In this document: in pieces, positions 34,295 through 42,132 of the stretch
How positions within the stretch are numbered: the first letter of the stretch is position 1
Layout of the letters: every line of letters starts with the position of its first letter
Source: Streptomyces deccanensis
GTDB taxonomy: Bacteria > Actinomycetota > Actinomycetes > Streptomycetales > Streptomycetaceae
Direction of reading: 5' to 3'
Length of the DNA: 64,000 nucleotides
Assembly (NCBI RefSeq): GCF_022385335.1
Contig: NZ_CP092431.1
Coordinates: forward strand, 5,642,001 to 5,706,000
Translations under genes and position numbers: made by a program
Notes under the pieces: generated by a model
Databases searched by the model: none
Told to the model about the DNA's origin: nothing
What the model saw: only the letters and a program-made list of their open reading frames with translations

Positions 34295-34861
34295 ATGGGG
34301 CGCGGGCGGTTGGGGCCTTTGGCCGTAGGGGTGTTGGCGGTCTTGGTCGCGGGGGTGGGCGTCGGCCTGTACTGGTTCCAGCCGTGGAAGCTCTGGCAGG
34401 ACGAGACGGTGACGGAGTCCCTGCCCGTCGTCGCGGAGCCCACCGGAACTCCGGCTGCGACCCCTGACACGGCGTCGTCACCCTCCCCGTCGGCACCGGT
34501 CTCCGGACCCGTGACGCTGGCGAGTGGTGATCTGATCAGCCACGAACACACGACCTCGGGCAGCGTGAAGCTCGTACGGCTCGCCGACGGCGCGCATGTG
34601 GTCCGGCTGGAGAACCTCGACACCAGCAACGGCCCCGATCTGCGCGTGTGGCTGACCGACGCACCGGTGAAGGAGGGGCGGGCCGGCTGGCACGTCTTCG
34701 ACGACGGCGCATACGTCAGCCTCGGCAAGCTCAAGGGCAACAAGGGCAGCCAGAATTACGCCGTGCCCGAGAACGTCGACCTATCTCGCTACAGCAGTGT
34801 CAGTATCTGGTGCGACCGCTTCGACGTCTCCTTCGGCGCCGCCGAACTGGCCGACGCCTGA
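34295..34861 (+). CDS. DM13-domain membrane-anchored protein
   Basis: The 188-residue protein starts at ATG 34295 (GAGGGA upstream), with an N-terminal signal anchor (about residues 6-25), a Thr/Pro/Ser-rich linker, and a C-terminal DM13 domain (about 80-185). DM13 hallmarks are LASGDLISHEHTTSGSVKL, LRVWLTDAP, LGKLKGNKGSQNYAVP and SVSIWCDRFDVSFG, with the conserved Cys. DM13 domains are proposed redox/haem-related modules on the cell surface. It fits as an extracytoplasmic partner of the nearby molybdoenzyme, and shares the regulator's direct repeats. Confidence 0.85.
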   Translation: MGRGRLGPLAVGVLAVLVAGVGVGLYWFQPWKLWQDETVTESLPVVAEPTGTPAATPDTASSPSPSAPVSGPVTLASGDLISHEHTTSGSVKLVRLADGAHVVRLENLDTSNGPDLRVWLTDAPVKEGRAGWHVFDDGAYVSLGKLKGNKGSQNYAVPENVDLSRYSSVSIWCDRFDVSFGAAELADA

Positions 34862-34913
34862 CGGTTCCCACTCATCGCACGACGCCTGTTGCTCGCCTTC
34901 AGCAAGGGCGGGT

Positions 34914-35131
34914 GTGAAAGTGATCGCCACCGCGTGCTTCCTCGCCGATGTCGGCCAAGACATTCCCACCACGCTGGTGCCGTCTCTGCTGACCGTCACG
35001 CTCGGCGCCCCCGGCTGCCCCGCCCCGCTGCAGCGGTCGCCGTCGGCGCCTATGCCATCACCGCCATACGGGGCGCCGACCGCCGGGCCCCCTGCTCGCT
35101 GCCGAACAACTCGATACCGTTCAAGGTCTGA
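34914..35131 (+). pseudogene. Frameshifted remnant of an MFS transporter
   Basis: A frame from GTG 34914 reads ACFLADVGQDIPTTLVPS and LLTVTLGAPG, the first membrane helix and loop typical of a Streptomyces MFS transporter group. It then loses the frame; the expected next segment reappears in another frame (AAVAVGAYAITAI). The remaining helices are absent. At least one frameshift and a large deletion have inactivated it. Confidence 0.5.
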
Positions 35132-35652
35132 GCGTGCCCCTGCTCAGGTTCTGAGCGGTTCCCCCGTTCAGGCTCTGAACAGGCGGTCAGGCGCGTTCAC
35201 TCAGTGAACAGAACTCCGTTCACTGAGTGAACACCGCTCCCGTTTTCTGAGTGAACAGTTGGGCCGCGGTGGGAGCGGAGTGTGCTGCTTGCGATGGTTG
35301 GCCCGCCCGGCTCATTCCGATCACTCTGCGCGTCGACGGGCGTACGTAAGGCGCACCCGCCGCACCTTGAGCAATGGCACTCGCGTAGCCGCCTTGCGGG
35401 CCTGGCCCGGCGGGTCTCACGATGAAGCCGGGTGTCACTCCCTACACCAGCGCGAACTGGAGCTTTGCGTACGTGACTTCACTGCCCCGACGCCGATAAG
35501 TGACGCAGGTCACAGAAAGTGCGTCTCATCATTCGAGATGATTGGCTGACGTACCGTCAGGAAACACCTTCAGCGCCCTTCTCGGTGGCGCATTTGCGCG
35601 ACTTAGGGCACGCGGAGGGCACGCAACCCCCAAATTGAACTAGACAACAAGC
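35132..35652. other. Non-coding spacer between MFS remnant and tRNA terminator
   Basis: No gene is supported in these ~520 bases. The left part carries the tandem palindromes described separately. The right part is anonymous apart from AT-richer patches around 35500-35550. Confidence 0.4.
35166..35256. promoter_or_regulatory. Tandem 15-bp palindromes GTTCACTNAGTGAAC
   Basis: Two perfect palindromes (GTTCACTCAGTGAAC 35195-35209; GTTCACTGAGTGAAC 35218-35232), a related GTTCAGGCTCTGAAC (35166-35180) and a degenerate copy (35242-35256) follow one another at 23-29 base spacing. They look like an operator array, but the gene they served appears to be decayed. Confidence 0.5.
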
Positions 35653-35679
35653 AAACCCCAGGCTGTTGACCTGGGGTTT
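35653..35679 (-). terminator. Terminator of tRNA-Gly
   Basis: A perfect 10-bp stem (AAACCCCAGG / CCTGGGGTTT) with a 7-base loop lies just downstream of the minus-strand tRNA and ends in a T run when read on that strand. Confidence 0.8.
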
Positions 35680-35684
35680 CATCA

Positions 35685-35758
35685 TGGAGCGGGTGACGAG
35701 AATCGAACTCGCGCTCTCAGCTTGGGAAGCTGATGTTCTACCATTAAACTACACCCGC
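35685..35758 (-). tRNA. tRNA-Gly(CCC), CCA encoded
   Basis: The minus strand folds as a cloverleaf: acceptor GCGGGTG/CACCCGC, D arm with TAGTTTAATGGTAGAAC, anticodon stem TCAGC/GCTGA around loop TTCCCAA (anticodon CCC), T arm GCGAGTTCGATTCTCGT, discriminator T and encoded CCA. Confidence 0.95.
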
Positions 35759-36051
35759 GAAAGACGCCGGTTGGTGCCGGTGTCGGAACGCGTCGTTACT
35801 TTACCTCATGTCGGGCCCCGCGCGCTGAAGCCGTGGGGCCCGGTTGTGTTTCGGGGGGCGGGACGGGGCTGCGGGGCGCGGGAGTTGGGGCGTACGGTGG
35901 AGGCGCGGAAGAGGGTCCGGGCGGGGCTCGCAACGGTACGGAGTGCCGCATGGAGGGCCGTCCCGTTCATCCCGTAATGTGGCGCTTCGTCGTCAGGTCG
36001 ACGTAGGTCGACAGCCAGACGCGGCTCTTGGGGAAGGGACTCTTGGACTTG

Positions 36052-36210
36052 ATGGAGCGCACCGTCGTCCGTTGTGCCGATGGGCACGTGTTCAGCACCG
36101 CTTCGTTCCCGATGCAGCAGGCCGAGCGACTCGGCCCCGGTCGGCTCATGCGCTGCCCACGCTGCGCGCGCTTGCGCAGTGTCGTGCCGGTGGCGTTGGA
36201 GAAGCGGTAA
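36052..36210 (+). CDS. Small zinc-ribbon-like protein
   Basis: The 52-residue protein has Cys/His pairs suited to zinc: [13 protein letters not shown] near the start and [10 protein letters not shown] near the end. Such short proteins are widespread in Streptomyces next to dcd. ATG 36052 is used; TTG starts at 36028 or 36043 (after AAGGGA) would add up to eight residues. Function unknown. Confidence 0.65.
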   Translation: MERTVVRCADGHVFSTASFPMQQAERLGPGRLMRCPRCARLRSVVPVALEKR

Positions 36211-36310
36211 CAGCAGTAACAGCTGTAACAAGCGAGTACGACCGCCCACGGCGGTGGTCGTCGAGGCGCGCGGAGTCCGTCCTGATGGTGGGCGGCCCGC
36301 GCGTCTTGCG

Positions 36311-36325
36311 TATCCTCGGGGCGTG
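36311..36325 (+). promoter_or_regulatory. Leaderless -10 (TATCCT) of dcd
   Basis: TATCCT at 36311-36316 stands exactly six bases before GTG 36323, and no ribosome site precedes that GTG. Confidence 0.5.
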
Positions 36326-36898
36326 CTTCTCTCAGACAAGGACATCCGGGCCGAGATCGACGCCGGTCGGGTGCGGATCGATCCGTACGACGAAACCATG
36401 GTGCAGCCGTCGAGCATCGACGTGCGTCTCGACCGCTTCTTCCGGGTGTTCGAGAACCACCGCTACCCCCACATCGATCCCTCCATCGAACAGTCGGACC
36501 TCACACGGCTCGTCGAGCCCGAGGGGGACGAGCCCTTCATCCTCCACCCCGGCGAGTTCGTGCTCGCCAGCACCTACGAGGTCATCTCGCTCCCCGACGA
36601 TCTCGCCTCCCGGCTGGAGGGGAAGAGCTCCCTCGGTCGGCTCGGGCTCGTCACGCACTCCACCGCCGGCTTCATCGACCCCGGCTTCTCCGGCCACGTG
36701 ACCCTCGAACTGTCGAACCTCGCCACGCTCCCCATCAAGCTCTGGCCGGGCATGAAGATCGGGCAGCTGTGCATGTTCCGGCTCAGCTCGCCGGCCGAGT
36801 TCCCGTACGGCAGCGAGCGCTACGGCTCCCGCTACCAGGGGCAGCGCGGGCCGACCGCCTCCCGGTCCTTCCTCAACTTCCACCGGACGCAGGTGTGA
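36323..36898 (+). CDS. dcd: dCTP deaminase
   Basis: The 191-residue protein has the full length of bacterial Dcd. It begins [16 protein letters not shown] and contains the [12 protein letters not shown] strand, the catalytic [20 protein letters not shown] block (Glu and Arg/Ser of the active site) and [17 protein letters not shown] C-terminal nucleotide-binding loop. Dcd converts dCTP to dUTP, feeding dTMP synthesis. The trimeric cytoplasmic enzyme starts at GTG 36323, probably on a leaderless message. The next gene follows 2 bases after the stop, so it is in the same operon. Confidence 0.95.
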   Translation: MLLSDKDIRAEIDAGRVRIDPYDETMVQPSSIDVRLDRFFRVFENHRYPHIDPSIEQSDLTRLVEPEGDEPFILHPGEFVLASTYEVISLPDDLASRLEGKSSLGRLGLVTHSTAGFIDPGFSGHVTLELSNLATLPIKLWPGMKIGQLCMFRLSSPAEFPYGSERYGSRYQGQRGPTASRSFLNFHRTQV

Positions 36899-36900
36899 GC

Positions 36901-37419
36901 ATGCCGAGCGTGCCCCCGGTCCGCGAGAACCTCACCTACGAGGCGTTCGGCACCGCCGTGCGCGAACTCGCGCAGACCATCGCCGACGACGGGTACGAGC
37001 CCGACATCGTCCTCAGCATCGCCCGCGGCGGGGTCTTCGTCGCCGGCGGGCTCGCGTACGCCCTCGACTGCAAGAACATCCACCTCGTGAACGTCGAGTT
37101 CTACACCGGCGTCAACACGACCCTCGACATGCCCGTCATGCTCGCCCCCGTCCCCAACGCGATCGACTTCTCCGACAAGAAGGTCCTGATCACGGACGAC
37201 GTCGCCGACACGGGCAAGACGCTCAAGCTCGTCCACGACTTCTGCCTCGACACCGTCGCCGAGGTCCGGTCGGCCGTGATCTATGAGAAGTCCCACTCCC
37301 TCGTCAAGTGCGAGTACGTGTGGAAGCGGACCGACGAGTGGATCAACTTCCCGTGGAGCGTTTTGCCTCCGGTCCACAGGTCCGGCGAGGCGGCCAAGGC
37401 CAACACGGAAGCGCTCTGA
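36901..37419 (+). CDS. Phosphoribosyltransferase (purine/xanthine type)
   Basis: The 172-residue protein has a type I PRTase fold with the PRPP-binding signature VLITDDVADTGKTLKLV at about 95-111 and a PPi loop in VLSIARGGVFVAGGL. A C-terminal hood region contains VYEKSHS-like and WINFPWSV. It belongs to the COG2236 group, which acts on purine bases. Its position after dcd suggests a nucleotide-salvage operon. ATG 36901 is used; GTG 36895 overlapping dcd is an alternative. Confidence 0.85.
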   Translation: MPSVPPVRENLTYEAFGTAVRELAQTIADDGYEPDIVLSIARGGVFVAGGLAYALDCKNIHLVNVEFYTGVNTTLDMPVMLAPVPNAIDFSDKKVLITDDVADTGKTLKLVHDFCLDTVAEVRSAVIYEKSHSLVKCEYVWKRTDEWINFPWSVLPPVHRSGEAAKANTEAL

Positions 37420-37452
37420 GGGCGTAGGCGGCAGGCCGGGCCCCGGGCGCCG

Positions 37453-37479
37453 GGCCCCTCGATCAGTCATCGAGGGGCC
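37453..37479 (+). terminator. Terminator after the phosphoribosyltransferase gene
   Basis: An 11-bp perfect stem (GGCCCCTCGAT / ATCGAGGGGCC) with a 5-base loop lies 34 bases beyond the stop. Confidence 0.65.
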
Positions 37480-37589
37480 ACGACCTAGCGTGCACTGCGG
37501 ATCGACGGCGATCAGCCCGACCGGCCGTTTCAGCCCGACCGGCTGTTCAGCCCGCCAGCCTGTGCAGCCCCCGGCCCGATCCGCCGCGC

Positions 37590-38687
37590 TCACGTCCGCG
37601 AAGCCCTGCCGCAGTCCCCCTCGTCCGACTGGCGCAGGCGCTCGTCCATCGTTGTGCTGCGGTCGTACGGGTCGAGGGCCGGGCCGTCGCCCGACGGGGG
37701 CGTCTCGCGGTCCGAGTCGAACTCGGGGGTGAAATAGCCGGTGTAGGTGTCGCAGCCGCCGTTGGTGGTGTCCACCTTGTAGGAGATCAGCGAGAACGTG
37801 CCCGGTTCGGTGATGATCTTCGCCGGGTCGTCCCAGCTCATCACGATCTCGCGGCGCACGATGGTGCGGGCGACCTCGTCGCTTCCCGCCGCGGCGCGGA
37901 CGACCGGATAGACGTACGTGACATCGGTGGTCACCTCGACCGCGCCGCGCTTGCCCTCGCGGTACGTGATGCGGCCCCGTGTCTTGACCACGTCCCCGAC
38001 CAGCTTGACCTTCGTGTTCTCGAAGCGGCTGAAGAGCAGCAGCGGGTCGTTGTCGCGGCTGGGCGAACGGAACGCGGCCGCCAGGTAGTCCTGGACGTCC
38101 TGCTGGTGCGGGTTGAGCAACGCGGTCGCCTTCTTCGGGCGGTCCCCGCGCAGGACACCGGGGTCCAGACTGGACGCGGCCAGGAAGTCCCGGCTCTTCT
38201 TGAGCGCCTGCGCGACCTGGTCCTTGCTCATCCAGCCGGTCGCCCGTGCCTCGGGGAGGCCGAGTCCGGCCGTCCCGTCGCCCCAGCGCACCGCGGGCGA
38301 TCCCCGGAACGGCTGCTTCGAGGTCGGCTCCAGGGCTGCCGCCTCCGTCGGCGGCGGCTGGTCCGGCCGCTCCGACTCCACGGCCAGCGGCGTGCTGGCG
38401 CCACCCTCGCCCGCGAACCAGCCGACCACCCGCCCCGGAGCCAGCGCCACCACCAGCAACGCGACCGCGACGAGCAGACCGACCACGTACCAGCCCTTGC
38501 CTCGTCGGCGCGGGGGCGGCTGGTGACTCCGCCACGGCGTCGGCTCGGCGGGGGCGTCCCGCAGCCGCCCCGCCACCATGCGGGCCCGCGCCGACGGCTC
38601 CTCGGGCGCGTCCTTGCTCCCCGCCTCGGCTTCACGGAGGAAGCGCTCCCACTCCTCGTCCGATATGGACTCCCCGCCCTTGCCCAC
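37590..38687 (-). CDS. Single-pass membrane protein with extracytoplasmic domain
   Basis: The 365-residue protein starts at GTG 38687. It has a cytoplasmic acidic N-terminus (ISDEEWERFLREAEAG, then RMVAGRLRDAP), one membrane helix (about residues 66-85), a Pro/Thr-rich linker and a ~220-residue external domain. The latter includes ALLNPHQQDVQDYLAAAFR and ITYREGKRGAVEVTTDVTYVYPV. The layout is common in Streptomyces; the function is not known. The SDEEWERFLREAE start resembles the N-terminal motif of several conserved actinobacterial membrane proteins. Confidence 0.75.
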   Translation of the reverse strand: MGKGGESISDEEWERFLREAEAGSKDAPEEPSARARMVAGRLRDAPAEPTPWRSHQPPPRRRGKGWYVVGLLVAVALLVVALAPGRVVGWFAGEGGASTPLAVESERPDQPPPTEAAALEPTSKQPFRGSPAVRWGDGTAGLGLPEARATGWMSKDQVAQALKKSRDFLAASSLDPGVLRGDRPKKATALLNPHQQDVQDYLAAAFRSPSRDNDPLLLFSRFENTKVKLVGDVVKTRGRITYREGKRGAVEVTTDVTYVYPVVRAAAGSDEVARTIVRREIVMSWDDPAKIITEPGTFSLISYKVDTTNGGCDTYTGYFTPEFDSDRETPPSGDGPALDPYDRSTTMDERLRQSDEGDCGRASRT

Positions 38688-38856
38688 GCCGTCCCCCGCC
38701 CTCTCACACCCGGTCCCACCCCAGGGCCGGCCAGTTTTCAGCATCATCACACAGCGCAACTCCGGCCGCTCCAGTCGCCGTTCGCAACAGTCCAGCCGCC
38801 GTCGGCAACAGGTCCAGCCGCCGCCGGCGCCCCGCGCGGCTCCCGGACAAGGAGAA

Positions 38857-38883
38857 GGGCTCCCGGCTTGTCGCCGGGAGCCC
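38857..38883 (-). terminator. Terminator of the Yip1-family gene spacer
   Basis: An 11-bp stem (GGGCTCCCGGC / GCCGGGAGCCC) with a 5-base loop lies 19 bases below the Yip1-family stop, on the minus strand. Confidence 0.6.
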
Positions 38884-38901
38884 CTCACTCGTCACCTGTG
38901 G

Positions 38902-39861
38902 TCAGAACGTGCCCAGCTTGATCAGCGACAGGATCGCCACCAGCTGGATCGCCGAGGCGCCCAGCGCCTTCGGCCACGGAAGGTCGTGGGACTTGCTGAC
39001 CATGATGGTCAGCAGGGCGCCCGCCGCGACCCAGGTGATCCAGCCGAGGATCTGGACGAAGGAGGCGTCGCCGCCCGCGAACATCGCGACGACCAGACGG
39101 GGCGCGTCCGTGAGGGTCATGATCAGCATCGAGAGGCCGACCGTGGGCTGCCAGGCCCCGTCGCCGCCGAGCTGGCGGGCGAGCGTGTGGGTGACCACGC
39201 CCAGGACGAAGATGCTGACCACCATCGTCACGCCGGTGACGAGCACGATGGGAACGGCCGCCGAGAGCGTCGCCTTGATCGCCTCTTCGCGCGCGGCGTC
39301 GAAGCCGAAGACGGCCAGCAGGCCGTACAGGAACGTCACGATGAGGGCGGGGCCCCACACCGCGTAGTCGCGCATCACCAGGAACGTCTGGCTCGGGCTG
39401 GTGACGATGCCCTTGAGCAGGGCCTTCCAGTGCAGCCGCGGGCCGAGCGGCGCCGCCGGGGCGCTGCCCGCGCGGTAGGTGTCGCCCTGCTGGTACGGGT
39501 CCTCGCCGACGGCGAACATCTGGGTGTGCCCCGGGTTGTTGGCCGCGTACGGGTCCACACCGTGGGGGTGCCCGCCGTCGTCGCCGAAGTACTCCGGCTC
39601 ACCGTGGTGACCGGGCCCCCCATGGCCCCCATGGCCCCCGTGGTTGCCGTGGGTCCCGTAACCGCCGGGGGCGCCGCCGTGCGTCTGGGGCCAGCCGCCC
39701 TGACCGCCGCGCCCGCCGCCGTACGGCGGTCCGGGGGGCGTCTGGGGGTAGCCGTACGACGGGCCGCCGGCCTGCGGGGCCTGCTGTCCGTACGGAGGGT
39801 TGTGCGGTCGCGCTTGAGGAGCGCCGTTGTCCCGGCCGCGTCCGATCCTGAATCCAGCCAC
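38902..39861 (-). CDS. Yip1-family integral membrane protein
   Basis: The 319-residue protein starts at GTG 39861 (AGFRIGRGRDN). It has a long Gly/His/Pro/Tyr-rich cytoplasmic leader of ~125 residues and then a Yip1 domain with five membrane helices (about 170-315; LKGIVTSPSQTFLVMRDYAVW at its start). Yip1-like proteins in bacteria are poorly characterised. An upstream ATG at 39942 would add 27 low-complexity residues and seems less likely. Confidence 0.8.
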   Translation of the reverse strand: MAGFRIGRGRDNGAPQARPHNPPYGQQAPQAGGPSYGYPQTPPGPPYGGGRGGQGGWPQTHGGAPGGYGTHGNHGGHGGHGGPGHHGEPEYFGDDGGHPHGVDPYAANNPGHTQMFAVGEDPYQQGDTYRAGSAPAAPLGPRLHWKALLKGIVTSPSQTFLVMRDYAVWGPALIVTFLYGLLAVFGFDAAREEAIKATLSAAVPIVLVTGVTMVVSIFVLGVVTHTLARQLGGDGAWQPTVGLSMLIMTLTDAPRLVVAMFAGGDASFVQILGWITWVAAGALLTIMVSKSHDLPWPKALGASAIQLVAILSLIKLGTF

Positions 39862-40046
39862 GTCATCGAACGTACCTGGTCCCGAGCGGCCGCGTGCCGG
39901 GCCGGGGCCAACCGGCCCGGCTTTGCGGCCGAGCTGTGACATCCCCTAAGGGATCGTCAGGGATGGGTGAGGGGTGCGTCGGTCAGGGCCGCCGCGCAGG
40001 TCGGCGGTCATATCGGCGGTCATTTCAGGGCCGTATCGGCGTACGT

Positions 40047-41522
40047 TCAACGGCTGCTCAGGTACCTGCCGTACGACAGGGCCGACGACGGGGACGGCAG
40101 GCCCAGGTTCTTCGGGGTGAGGGCGCGGGAGCCGGTGACCGAGGTCTTCGGGAAGGCCCAGACGCCGCCGGATCTCGCGTTCTCGCCGGGGGCGCCGACG
40201 GCCGTGTCCGGGGTGCTGTCCTTGTCGTAGTCGCCGGTGACGACGGCCGCGCCGAAGGCGTCGTTCGTCTCCGCGACGCCGGGGACACCGGGGCGGTCCT
40301 GGTGGTACGGCACGGAGGACGCCTCGCCGTACTGGTCGACGATGCCGCCGGCGTGGCCCAGCAGCAGGGTGGCGGCGCCGGCTGCCGCGCGGGTGCCGAT
40401 GGCCTCGCCGGGGGCGCCCGCGACCAGGTCGTCGCGGCCGTCGTGGTTGACGTCCAGTACGGCGAGGGAGGCGCCGAAGCGGTCGCCGTCCTCCGCGACG
40501 CCGTACACGCCGACCGTGTCCTGGTTGAGGGTCTGGGAGCGCAGGCCGAAGGAGCCCTTCGCGTCGCCGTACTCGATGTGGATGCCGCCGCCCTCGGCGT
40601 ACGACTCCGGGCCGCACGGGTCGTCGATGTTCTCGTCGGCGATCTCGCGGCACTCGCCGAGGGCCAGGTCGTCCAGGCCGTCGCCGTCGAAGTCGCCGAC
40701 GGCGAGCGCGGAGGCGGCGGCGTTGTCGGAGTTCCAGGTGTTGGCCATCCGGCGCTCGGCCTCGTCCCACGTCCACAGGCGGACGTGCGACTGCGTGAAG
40801 GGGGCGTTGACCGTGTAATAGGCGAGGGCGAGGTCGTCCGTGCCGTCGGCGGTGAAGTCGCCGGTGGCGAGGAGCGGGGCGCGGCCGCCCATCGGGGTGG
40901 CGAGGACCGTGGTGACGACCAGGTCCTCGCCGTTGTCGACGGCGGCACGCACGACGACCTTGTCCCGGCCGCCGACCACGAGGTCCCGGCCGCCGTCGCC
41001 GGTGAAGTCCGCCGCCGCGACCGACCAGCCGTACGCCGCGTTCACCGACGGGCCGGTGAGGGCGTTGGACGCCGGGCCCGTGCCGGTCCTCGCGCCGCCG
41101 ACGACGGTGACCGTGCCCGCGTCCGCGCCCCGGCCGGTGACGTCCTCGCCGGGCGCGCCGACGATCAGCTCGGCGAGGCCGTCGCCGCTGAGGTCCGCCA
41201 GCAGCACGGACGTGCCGAAGCGGTCGCCCGCCTCGGGGGTGCCGGGGACCTCGGCGGTGGACTGGCTGACCCGGATGCTCCCGTTCCTGCCGAGGCCCTT
41301 CGCGCTGCCCCAGACGAGGTTCACATAGCCGGCCTTGGCCTTGCCGTTCACGGCTCCGTCGGGGACGCCGACGGCGAGGTCCGCGTAGCCGTCACCGTTG
41401 AAGTCGCTGGTCACGGCGGGGGAGGGGGCGGCGGTTGCGGCCGGCGCCAGGGTCAGAGCGAGGGCCGCCGTGGTGGCGGTCGCCACGGTGGCGGCGGCCA
41501 GGGCGTAGGTCCGTCTGTGCAC
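40047..41522 (-). CDS. Secreted FG-GAP (integrin-like beta-propeller) protein 1
   Basis: From GTG 41522 the 491-residue protein has a signal peptide (basic HRRTY, a hydrophobic Ala/Leu core, AATAA cleavage region). It is followed by about seven FG-GAP repeats with Ca-binding DFNGDGYADLAVG-type loops, forming a probable beta-propeller. Such proteins bind surfaces or polymers outside the cell. It is the first of three paralogues in tandem on the minus strand. GGAG upstream of the GTG is a plausible ribosome site. Confidence 0.87.
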   Translation of the reverse strand: MHRRTYALAAATVATATTAALALTLAPAATAAPSPAVTSDFNGDGYADLAVGVPDGAVNGKAKAGYVNLVWGSAKGLGRNGSIRVSQSTAEVPGTPEAGDRFGTSVLLADLSGDGLAELIVGAPGEDVTGRGADAGTVTVVGGARTGTGPASNALTGPSVNAAYGWSVAAADFTGDGGRDLVVGGRDKVVVRAAVDNGEDLVVTTVLATPMGGRAPLLATGDFTADGTDDLALAYYTVNAPFTQSHVRLWTWDEAERRMANTWNSDNAAASALAVGDFDGDGLDDLALGECREIADENIDDPCGPESYAEGGGIHIEYGDAKGSFGLRSQTLNQDTVGVYGVAEDGDRFGASLAVLDVNHDGRDDLVAGAPGEAIGTRAAAGAATLLLGHAGGIVDQYGEASSVPYHQDRPGVPGVAETNDAFGAAVVTGDYDKDSTPDTAVGAPGENARSGGVWAFPKTSVTGSRALTPKNLGLPSPSSALSYGRYLSSR

Positions 41523-41637
41523 GGGGGGCTCCAGGTGGGTGGCCGGATGTCGTGGGTGTGGCTGGTTCACTGGCTCGTTCACCTGTGTGACACCTGGAGG
41601 CCGTGCGGGGTTGTAGTACCGGGAGCGAGGGTCCCGG

Positions 41638-42033
41638 CTAGGACCAGAACTCGCTCTCCTTGTCCATGTCCTCCTGGCATTCGTCGATGTCCGTGAACTT
41701 GTCGCCGACGATCCGGAAGACGAGGCAGCCGTTCTGCGCGATGCGCTTGTCGCCGCGCTCGGCGGTGTAGCGGTGCACGGAGACGGCGTGGCCCCGGCCG
41801 TCCACGCAGACGTGGCTGAGGGTGACGTCGAACGTCCCGCCGGTCTCCTCGAAGAGGCGCCGGTACAGGCCGATGATCGAGTCCTGCCCCTTGTAGTCGC
41901 CCGACAGCAGGTGGCTGCCGGGGACGTGGTGCGTGCAGTCCGAGGCCATCAGGGAGCGGAGGGTGTCCATGTCGCCCCGGGTGAAGGCGTCGTAGCCCTT
42001 GCGGACGAGCGCTGCGTTCGGATGTTCGGCCAT
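41638..42033 (-). CDS. SnoaL-like / NTF2-fold protein
   Basis: The 131-residue protein begins NAALVRKGYDAFTRGDMDTL and continues with HHVPGSHLLSGDYKG, the pattern of SnoaL-like polyketide-cyclase-fold proteins with an NTF2 pocket. Its catalytic role is unclear; many such proteins are general ligand-binding domains. It stands alone between two FG-GAP genes on the same strand. ATG 42033 is chosen over an upstream start that only adds an unstructured leader. Confidence 0.8.
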   Translation of the reverse strand: MAEHPNAALVRKGYDAFTRGDMDTLRSLMASDCTHHVPGSHLLSGDYKGQDSIIGLYRRLFEETGGTFDVTLSHVCVDGRGHAVSVHRYTAERGDKRIAQNGCLVFRIVGDKFTDIDECQEDMDKESEFWS

Positions 42034-42132
42034 GGGGATCGCCGGCTTTCCGCTGTTCGTGAGTTTGTGCCCCCGTACAGGAATTATCTCCGCAGGCCTG
42101 GGCCGCCGCATCACCCGGGGGCGGTCATGGAG

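Noticed and set aside
35685..35758. tRNA-Gly as the integration site of the element
   Set aside because: The tRNA lies 10 kb from int with unrelated core genes between, and no tRNA 3' fragment was seen near int.
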